This document shows, piece by piece, positions 1 to 5,015 of a stretch of 5,015 bases of DNA. The DNA comes from an uncultured bacterium. GTDB taxonomy: Bacteria; Cyanobacteriota; Vampirovibrionia; Gastranaerophilales; Gastranaerophilaceae. Numbering within the stretch: position 1 is the first letter of the stretch; every line of letters begins with the position of its first letter. Position numbers and translations under genes: made by a program. Where the stretch lies: contig CASECH010000148.1 of assembly GCA_949286405.1 (NCBI GenBank), positions 1 through 5,015 of the forward strand, given 5' to 3'. The notes under the pieces are model-generated. The model was not told the DNA's origin. It did not search any database and was given only the letters and a program-made list of their open reading frames with translations.

Positions 1-492
1 GAATACATTGAACCTGCAAGAAAAGGTATGGAAGAAGCTCTTGAAGGCGGTATCTTAGCTGGATTCCCTATGATCGACGTAAAAGTTGAATTATACGATG
101 GATCATATCACGATGTTGACTCTTCAGAAATGGCTTTCAAAATTGCTGGTTCTATGGCTATCAAAGAAGGTTGCCGCAAAGCGAAACCATGCATTCTTGA
201 ACCTATGATGAAAGTTGAAATCGAAGTACCAGAAGAAAATACTGGTGATATTATCGGTGATATTTCATCTCGTCGTGGACGTGTTGAAGGTATGGAAATT
301 ATCGAAGGAACAGGTATTCAAAAAATCAATGCAATCGTTCCTTTAGGTGAAATGTTCGGTTATGCTACTGATATACGTTCAAAAACTCAAGGTAGAGGTA
401 CATTCTCAATGGAATTCAAATGCTACGAGCAAGTACCTGCTAACATTGAAAAAGAAATTATCGAAAAATCAGGTGTAGTTTCTAAAGACTAA
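1..492 (+). CDS. fusA: Elongation factor G, C-terminal part (5' end outside window)
   Basis: EF-G is the cytoplasmic GTPase that drives ribosomal translocation and, with ribosome recycling factor, splits post-termination ribosomes. The frame is open from base 1 (EYIEPARKGMEEAL...), so the Met at base 28 is internal and not a start. The 163 visible residues are about the last quarter of a protein usually near 690-700 residues. Visible residues 1 to about 65 are the end of domain IV, with the family motif YDGSYHDVDSSEMAFKIA at 32-49. Domain V follows, with EPMMKVEIEVPEE, the GDISSRRGRVEGM block around 86-98 and EMFGYATDIRSKTQGRG at 117-133. The GTPase domain lies upstream of the window. The stop is TAA at 490-492, followed 25 bases later by a terminator hairpin. 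No tuf follows, unlike the usual rpsL-rpsG-fusA-tuf order. A second EF-G paralogue cannot be excluded, but the motifs look canonical. Confidence 0.96.
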   Translation, partial: EYIEPARKGMEEALEGGILAGFPMIDVKVELYDGSYHDVDSSEMAFKIAGSMAIKEGCRKAKPCILEPMMKVEIEVPEENTGDIIGDISSRRGRVEGMEIIEGTGIQKINAIVPLGEMFGYATDIRSKTQGRGTFSMEFKCYEQVPANIEKEIIEKSGVVSKD

Positions 493-516
493 TCATTTTT
501 GGATAATAAAAAAGAA

Positions 517-549
517 GAATCTCTTGAAATTCAAGAGGTTCTTTTTTTT
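517..549 (+). terminator. Intrinsic terminator of fusA
   Basis: The left arm GAATCTCTTGA (517-527) and right arm TCAAGAGGTTC (531-541) form an 11-bp stem with a single T-G wobble and a 3-base loop (AAT). Eight T's follow at 542-549. It starts 25 bases after the fusA stop codon and ends the fusA transcript before the convergent gene on the other strand. Confidence 0.9.
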
Positions 550-551
550 AA

Positions 552-583
552 TAAAAAACCGCTTATTAAAAACTAACAGCGGT
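552..583 (-). terminator. Intrinsic terminator of the 655-2208 gene (minus strand)
   Basis: Read on the minus strand, ACCGCT (583-578) pairs with AGCGGT (563-558). Inside it TTA/TAA plus a G-U pair extends the stem past a one-base bulge, leaving a 5-base GTTTT loop. The stem is followed directly by a run of six T's (558-553 on the + strand read as A's). It lies about 70 bases after the TAG stop of the minus-strand gene. Together with the fusA hairpin it forms a tail-to-tail pair of strand-specific terminators. Confidence 0.75.
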
Positions 584-654
584 AAGGAAAAGTTACGAAT
601 AATATAATTAAATAAGTAGGGGAAAATTTATAAAGGAATCAAGGTTAAATGATA

Positions 655-2208
655 CTAACTAAAGATACTAAATGTTTTTTCAACATTTTTATCTACAACA
701 TTCTTTACTGAATCATATTCTGTTTGCAATGCACTATGTTCAGTATCTAATTTTTTCAACTCTAAGTCGAGTTTTTTGTCTTTTCTTTCAAGATCTTCTA
801 AGTCTTGAGTATATTTAGTTTCAGCAGCAGCAATAGCACTTTCGTCTTTTACTTCCTGAATTGATTCATCATCACTTATTGAAGTACCTACAAAAGATTT
901 GTCAGTTGTACTGTAATATTGCAACTGTAATTCACCATTTTTTAACATATTTTCAAAAATAGTATTATCTTTTTCTGGAGTATCAGATTTATCACTTTCC
1001 TTAGAATATTTGTAAATACCTGTACCATCCATAGCTTTCATAGCATCATTTGTATATGCAAAGAATCCACTTGATTGCATTTTATTAAACAAATTTTGAT
1101 AATATGTCAAAGCTGAAACATTATCAGAATCTGTTCCATTTTTATAATCAGCCGAATTATAAGCTGGGTCAACATCACTTCTTAAATAAGCTTCAGTTAA
1201 TGCAAAAGCATAATCATACAAAGCTCTTTGTTCTTGAGTTGTTCCATCATAATTAATAGGTTGATATACTTTAGTAGCAACTCCATCTTGCAATTTTAAA
1301 TACGCACCATCAGTGGTACTTTCATAAACTATCTGTTTACCATCATTATCAGTCAATGCAATATACTGACCATCATCATTTATTGTATATTTCGGTTCTC
1401 CAACAGTTATCAACCTTGGAGTATCAAGTTTTACAGCATTATAAATCGGATAACCATTTTTATCAGTAGCCTGAACTGATGTACTATTACCATTTGCATC
1501 CTTTTCATACACTGGCACATATTCATACTCTGTTGTTTCAAATACAGGCTCTCCGTTACCATCAAAAACATATGATTGTATTGAACCATCTGGAGCTAAA
1601 TTAGCCTTTTGAACATAATTAGTTTGTTGCAAATATCCTACAAAACCAGAACCATCATTAGTTAATGTATAACTAAATTCTGGACTATGTTCATTAGAAT
1701 CACCAATATCAATTCCAACACTTTCAAAATATTTATCCCAAGCTTGATGAATTTTTTCTTCAACAGCAGTATATTTACTGTAATTTTCATCCGCACTATC
1801 AGCAGGTTTATTTTTATATTCTAAAGAAATATCCGCTTGAGAATATCCAAGAGCTTGCAAAAATTTATTGTAATCTCCTGAACTTTTTGTATAAGCATCT
1901 GCAATATTTTCAGATACCATAACTCTACCCATAGTATCCGTTACAACATATTGTTTAGTATTGGAAGCCATTTGAATACCGGTCATTAAATTATAAGAAA
2001 TATCAGTATATTGTGCATCTGCACCGTTAAAACCGGTAAGTACAGTCAACTTAGTAGCACTAAGAGCTTCATTATATTCAGCATTTAATTGTTCTGTTTG
2101 GTCAGCAAGACGTTGCTTTGAATAAGAAATACTCTGACCTGAATTTTCATTATCAGACAAACGAGCTGTTATACTTAATAATCTTGCTTGAGAAGCTGAC
2201 ATTCCCAT
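655..2208 (-). CDS. Uncharacterised cysteine-free coiled-coil protein with MGMSASQARLLS N-terminus; possible exported structural protein
   Basis: The product has 517 residues and its function is not recognised. Residues 1 to about 55 look helical and polar, opening MGMSASQARLLSITARL. I recall this opening from many otherwise unlike hypothetical proteins of gut Melainabacteria. Residues about 180-315 are rich in Tyr, Thr, Asp and Gly, with recurring turn-strand units such as DGNGEPVF, DKNGYPIY and DNDGKQIVY. Residues about 455-510 form a strongly charged predicted coiled coil (LERKDKKLDLELKKLDTEH), and the protein ends KTFSIFS. There is no cysteine, no Sec signal peptide and no membrane segment. 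Helical ends flanking a variable middle, with no Cys, recall flagellin, hook and type III-exported proteins; export by such a route is inference only. The first Met (2206-2208) is preferred over Met3 because AAGG at 2218-2221 lies 9 bases upstream. The gene stands alone, between a terminator and a divergent promoter region. Confidence 0.85.
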   Translation of the reverse strand: MGMSASQARLLSITARLSDNENSGQSISYSKQRLADQTEQLNAEYNEALSATKLTVLTGFNGADAQYTDISYNLMTGIQMASNTKQYVVTDTMGRVMVSENIADAYTKSSGDYNKFLQALGYSQADISLEYKNKPADSADENYSKYTAVEEKIHQAWDKYFESVGIDIGDSNEHSPEFSYTLTNDGSGFVGYLQQTNYVQKANLAPDGSIQSYVFDGNGEPVFETTEYEYVPVYEKDANGNSTSVQATDKNGYPIYNAVKLDTPRLITVGEPKYTINDDGQYIALTDNDGKQIVYESTTDGAYLKLQDGVATKVYQPINYDGTTQEQRALYDYAFALTEAYLRSDVDPAYNSADYKNGTDSDNVSALTYYQNLFNKMQSSGFFAYTNDAMKAMDGTGIYKYSKESDKSDTPEKDNTIFENMLKNGELQLQYYSTTDKSFVGTSISDDESIQEVKDESAIAAAETKYTQDLEDLERKDKKLDLELKKLDTEHSALQTEYDSVKNVVDKNVEKTFSIFS

Positions 2209-2244
2209 AACTCTTAGCCTTTTCCTTTCATTAATCGTAACTGT

Positions 2245-2250
2245 ATTCTA
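2245..2250 (-). promoter_or_regulatory. Possible -10 box for the 655-2208 gene
   Basis: On the minus strand, TAGAAT lies 36 bases before the start codon and differs from TATAAT at one position. The region 15-18 bases further upstream is a T-rich run (TTTTTG and similar) with no good -35 match. This would give a leader of about 30 nt carrying the GAAAGGAAAAGG ribosome-binding region (2218-2229). The call is weak because the region is AT-rich and chance matches are expected. Confidence 0.25.
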
Positions 2251-2293
2251 GTTATCGGCAAAAAAAACAAAAACTTTAAATTAATAAAACAAT

Positions 2294-2303
2294 ATGTTAA
2301 CAT
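2294..2303. repeat. 10-bp perfect palindrome in the divergent control region
   Basis: ATGTTAACAT is its own reverse complement and covers the candidate -35 box TTAACA. Its position, between two divergent genes, would suit a dimeric DNA-binding regulator. It may equally be chance in AT-rich sequence. Confidence 0.4.
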
Positions 2304-2325
2304 TCTGTAATATTTTGGGAATAAT
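2297..2325 (+). promoter_or_regulatory. Candidate sigma-70-type promoter for the 2377-2904 gene
   Basis: TTAACA at 2297-2302 (five of six matches to TTGACA) is followed after exactly 17 bases by AATAAT at 2320-2325 (five of six matches to TATAAT, but lacking the important first T). Transcription would begin near 2332, giving a leader of about 45 nt. Both boxes overlap inverted repeats. AT-rich intergenic DNA gives such matches by chance, so confidence is moderate. Confidence 0.4.
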
Positions 2326-2340
2326 ACAACTAAGTATTAT
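2321..2340. repeat. Inverted repeat ATAATAC-N6-GTATTAT
   Basis: Two perfect 7-base arms (2321-2327 and 2334-2340) are separated by AACTAA. The repeat overlaps the candidate -10 box and the predicted transcription start of the 2377-2904 gene. It could be an operator for a dimeric repressor or a weak 5'-leader hairpin. It has no T-run after it, so it is not a terminator. Confidence 0.45.
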
Positions 2341-2376
2341 GATAATCAAGATAAATGTGCTAAAAAGAGGTCAATA

Positions 2377-2904
2377 ATGAAAAAAAATCAAATTAAAATA
2401 ACAATTTTTATAGTACTACTTATATTATTAGGATACTTAGCTTATTTTTTCGATAAAAATTTTAATACAATAAACAACATTTCCTATGAAGAATTTTACA
2501 ATTCAAGATTAATTACAATACCTCAAGAGGTTTATGATAATACACCTAAAAATGACTTCTTTTTTGATATATTACACTCTGACAAAACATATGTATATGT
2601 AATGTATTCAAAAAATTCAGAATACAGTAAGAAATTCTTAGAAACTGTATCCAATGCAGTAGGCCAGCAACCATTAAATAGTTTCTACACAATGAAATCC
2701 CAAGCAATAGAAGACAGAGCAGAACCACAAATAAACGGGAACAATTATAGCGGTAATATCTGGTTTATCGAAAACTGTGGTTCTTTCTGCGTAATAGACA
2801 ACAAAAATAAAAGAATAATAACACCTGATATATCAACAATTAATGAAGATGCTGCAAATAGAGAAAATGCCATGAATTTTCTTAACAATGTTATGAAATT
2901 TTAA
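2377..2904 (+). CDS. Membrane-anchored hypothetical protein, possible redox-inactive thioredoxin-like domain
   Basis: The product has 175 residues and belongs to no family I can name. Residues 1-7 are basic (MKKNQIK) and residues 8-25 are hydrophobic, ending without a clear cleavage site. This suggests a single N-terminal membrane anchor with the rest outside the cytoplasm. The segment YVYVMYSKNSEYSKKFLETV (72-91) has the strand-turn-helix look of a thioredoxin active site, but S81-x-x-S84 stands where C-x-x-C would be. A later strand, NIWFIENCGSFCVID (127-141), contains the only two cysteines, C134 and C138, as CxxxC; it could match the central strand after the cis-proline loop. The thioredoxin reading is inference. 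AAGAGG at 2365-2370, 6 bases before the ATG, supports the start. The gene is monocistronic: it has its own upstream region and a terminator begins just after the stop. It is convergent with ileS. Confidence 0.8.
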   Translation: MKKNQIKITIFIVLLILLGYLAYFFDKNFNTINNISYEEFYNSRLITIPQEVYDNTPKNDFFFDILHSDKTYVYVMYSKNSEYSKKFLETVSNAVGQQPLNSFYTMKSQAIEDRAEPQINGNNYSGNIWFIENCGSFCVIDNKNKRIITPDISTINEDAANRENAMNFLNNVMKF

Positions 2905-2932
2905 AAAAGACTGACTAAATGTCAGTCTTTTT
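2903..2932. terminator. Bidirectional intrinsic terminator between the hypothetical gene and ileS
   Basis: GACTGAC (2909-2915) and GTCAGTC (2921-2927) form a perfect stem with a TAAAT loop. Six A's precede it and five T's follow, so both strands carry a hairpin plus U-run. It begins immediately after the TAA of the + strand gene (the A-run overlaps the stop codon) and lies about 25 bases after the end of ileS on the - strand. One hairpin therefore serves both convergent transcripts. Confidence 0.9.
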
Positions 2933-2956
2933 GTATTACATAATTAATAAGAAAAA

Positions 2957-5015
2957 CTATTTTATAGCCTCAAGGCATTCTTCACAAATTCCATCGGCAT
3001 TAAGTTTTCGATATTTCCAGCAACGAGAACATTTTTCACCTTCGGCTTTTGTAACCCATACAGTAAAATCATCTTCTTTGTATTCATTTAATACATCAGC
3101 CGGTTTTTCATTTGTTACATAAGCTTGAGAAGTAATGAATATATTACATAACTCATCCTCGTTAGCTTTTAATACTTCATTATCTTTTACATCGACATAT
3201 ACAGCCACCTCCAAAGAACTTCCAACTTTTTTGTCAGCTCTTAAAGGCTCAATAGCTCTAGTAACAACTTCTCTTGCTTTTAAGATTTTTGTAAAATCTT
3301 CTTCTAATTTATGATTATCCCATTTTTCATTAACCTTTGGCCAATCAGAAAGAAGAATACTTACCAAACCACCTTTTTGACATTCAGGAACACTCATCCA
3401 AATATCTTCTGCTTGGTGAGGCATTACAGGAACTAGAATTCTTACAAGAGTTTGAAGAATTTCATAAAGCACTGTCTGACAAGCACGACGAGATAGAGAT
3501 TTTTTACCTGCTGTATATAATCTATCTTTTACAATATCTAAGTAGAATGAACTTAAATCAACTGCTGCAAAATTTTGCAATTGTTGGAAATACTTGTAAA
3601 ATTCGTAATTATCAAACGCTTCAGTAACACTACCGATTAGTTGATTTAACTTATGCAAAGCAAATTTATCAATAGCTTTTAGGTCTTCATACTGAACATA
3701 ATCAACAGCAGGATCAAAGTCGAATAAGTTACCAACTAAAAATCTTGAAGTATTTCTTGTTTTCTTAAATATTTCTGCAAGCTGTTTAATTATGTTGTTA
3801 CCAATTTTAGTATCATTTCTATAATCAACAGAAGCAGCCCATAATCTAAGAATATCAGCACCGTATGTCTTGATAATTTCATCTGGTCTAATATAATTTC
3901 CCAAAGACTTAGACATCTTGCGGCCATCTTCTCCGAATACAAAACCGTGTGTCAATACAGTTTTATATGGTGCTATTCCCTGAGTTGCCATAGACGTTAA
4001 TAAAGAAGATTGGAACCAACCTCTATGTTGGTCAGAACCTTCCAAATACATTTCTACAGGAGTTGTTGCTAACTCATCAGATCTTTTATTAACAACCGCT
4101 CTCCAAGTAATGCCTGAATCAAACCATACGTCCATAATATCATTTTCTTTTGTAAAATGATTTTTACCACATTTAGGACATACAAAACCTTGAGGTAATA
4201 ATTCTTCAGCAGAGTATTTTACCCAAGCATCAGAACTTTCTTTTTCAAATATTTTAGCAACGTTTTCAATAGTTTCATCAGTTACAATAACTTCTCCACA
4301 GTCTTCACAGTAGAACACAGGAATAGGAACTCCCCAAGCTCTTTGACGAGAAATACACCAATCTGTACGTCCTGCAACCATGTTAGAAATTCTTGCTTCA
4401 CCACTTGAAGGAATCCATTTTACACCCTTAATGGCTTCAAGAGTTTGTTCTCTAAACTTATCAACTTTAACAAACCATTGTGGAGTAGCCCTATAAATAA
4501 CAGGATTTTTACATCTCCAACAGTGCGGATAACTATGTTGAATATCTTGTTGAGCCAATAATGCTCCTGCTTTTTGAAGTTTTTCTATAACAACAGAATT
4601 TCCTTTATAATATGGAAGTCCTTCTAAATCTTTATCTTGTACCGCTTCTGTCCATACACCTCTGTTATCTAATGGAGAAAATACCTCAATACCATATCTG
4701 CATCCGACTTCATAGTCTTCAAGACCATGTCCAGGTGCTGTGTGAACAGATCCAGTACCGGCGTCTAATGTTACATGTTCACCTAAAATAATAGGTGATT
4801 TTCGATCTACCAATGGATGAGTAGTATTCAATAGTTCCAAATCTTGTCCTTTACAAGTTCCTAAAACTTTAATATCAGCTTCATCCCATTCAACATCTTT
4901 CAAAAAACTACCTAATAAATCAGTCGCTGCAACATATACATCATTCTTGTATTCAAAGAAAGTATATTCAAATCTTGGATGCATACTGATTGCCATATTA
5001 GAAGGAATTGTCCAA
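2957..5015 (-). CDS. ileS: Isoleucyl-tRNA synthetase, lacking N-terminal quarter (5' end outside window)
   Basis: This cytoplasmic class I synthetase joins isoleucine to tRNA-Ile and hydrolyses mischarged valine. The frame runs open to the right edge (WTIPSNMAIS, the family WTxPxN motif), so the Met at 4996 is internal. About 685 residues are visible of roughly 930; the HIGH motif lies outside. Counting from the first complete codon: CP1 editing domain to about 175, with GTGSVHTAPGHGLEDY at 86-101, its Asp (100) matching the conserved editing aspartate; DWCISRQRAWGVPIP at 218-232; DIMDVWFDSG at 292-301; SDQHRGW at 327-333; KMSKS at 366-370 (bases 3905-3919); then the anticodon-binding helical domain. 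The C-terminal zinc finger has Cys 662, 665, 677 and 680. Further Cys pairs are at 165/168, 236/239 and 279/282, the last two probably one zinc site. The gene ends at a shared bidirectional terminator; no lspA follows. Confidence 0.98.
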   Translation of the reverse strand, partial: WTIPSNMAISMHPRFEYTFFEYKNDVYVAATDLLGSFLKDVEWDEADIKVLGTCKGQDLELLNTTHPLVDRKSPIILGEHVTLDAGTGSVHTAPGHGLEDYEVGCRYGIEVFSPLDNRGVWTEAVQDKDLEGLPYYKGNSVVIEKLQKAGALLAQQDIQHSYPHCWRCKNPVIYRATPQWFVKVDKFREQTLEAIKGVKWIPSSGEARISNMVAGRTDWCISRQRAWGVPIPVFYCEDCGEVIVTDETIENVAKIFEKESSDAWVKYSAEELLPQGFVCPKCGKNHFTKENDIMDVWFDSGITWRAVVNKRSDELATTPVEMYLEGSDQHRGWFQSSLLTSMATQGIAPYKTVLTHGFVFGEDGRKMSKSLGNYIRPDEIIKTYGADILRLWAASVDYRNDTKIGNNIIKQLAEIFKKTRNTSRFLVGNLFDFDPAVDYVQYEDLKAIDKFALHKLNQLIGSVTEAFDNYEFYKYFQQLQNFAAVDLSSFYLDIVKDRLYTAGKKSLSRRACQTVLYEILQTLVRILVPVMPHQAEDIWMSVPECQKGGLVSILLSDWPKVNEKWDNHKLEEDFTKILKAREVVTRAIEPLRADKKVGSSLEVAVYVDVKDNEVLKANEDELCNIFITSQAYVTNEKPADVLNEYKEDDFTVWVTKAEGEKCSRCWKYRKLNADGICEECLEAIK

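Noticed and set aside
28..30. ATG at base 28 as the start of a short gene
   Set aside because: The frame is open upstream to base 1 and the upstream residues match EF-G, so this Met is internal to fusA.
584..654. Possible small RNA or gene between the terminators and the minus-strand stop codon
   Set aside because: Only an AT-rich 3' untranslated stretch is seen, with no convincing hairpin, promoter or open frame.
2546..2728. 60-codon open frame on the minus strand
   Set aside because: It lies wholly inside the opposite-strand 175-residue gene, has no ribosome-binding site that stands out, and its composition looks like antisense of AT-rich coding sequence.
2919..3122. 67-codon open frame on the plus strand
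   Set aside because: It starts inside the terminator loop and runs antisense to the conserved zinc-finger end of ileS. It is a shadow frame.
3337..3627. 96-codon open frame on the plus strand
   Set aside because: It is fully antisense to the anticodon-binding region of ileS, which is clearly the real gene. The Leu/Glu-rich composition is that of a shadow frame.
4994..4996. ATG at 4996 as the start of a truncated ileS
   Set aside because: The preceding in-frame codons read WTIPSN, the conserved family motif, so the gene continues past the window edge and is not truncated.
1..5015. Mobile element, CRISPR, toxin-antitoxin or phage-defence system
   Set aside because: No direct-repeat arrays, transposase or integrase motifs, terminal inverted repeats, or paired small overlapping genes were found on either strand.

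Overview
The window is AT-rich bacterial DNA with four protein-coding genes, two of them cut by the window edges, and short intergenic spacers. Two are housekeeping genes: the 3' end of fusA (elongation factor G) on the + strand at the left, and the C-terminal part of ileS (isoleucyl-tRNA synthetase) on the - strand at the right. Between them lie two divergently transcribed genes that belong to no textbook family. The low GC, the AAGG/AGAGG ribosome-binding sites, and above all the N-terminal MGMSASQARLLS signature of the 517-residue protein suggest a gut Candidatus Melainabacteria/Gastranaerophilales-type genome (non-photosynthetic relatives of cyanobacteria). This placement rests on recalled family resemblance, not on a search.

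Layout: 1-492 fusA 3' end (+). 517-583 holds two back-to-back hairpin terminators, one per strand, that insulate fusA from the convergent gene. 655-2208 (-) encodes a cysteine-free, acidic 517-residue protein with a conserved-looking helical N-terminus, a beta-rich middle and a strongly charged C-terminal coiled coil. 2209-2376 is a divergent intergenic region with two perfect palindromes overlapping a candidate promoter. 2377-2904 (+) encodes a 175-residue membrane-anchored protein, possibly a thioredoxin-like domain whose CxxC motif has become SxxS. 2909-2932 is a perfect bidirectional terminator. 2957-5015 (-) is ileS, lacking its N-terminal quarter.

How the parts relate: fusA and ileS both serve translation but are not in one operon here; each is the last gene of its transcription unit as far as the window shows. 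The two central genes share only the 168-bp divergent control region, so co-regulation is possible but unproven. No CRISPR array, insertion sequence, tRNA, rRNA or phage gene was seen, and no stretch over 300 bases lacks a gene. The points most worth a second look are the two uncharacterised proteins and their shared control region.
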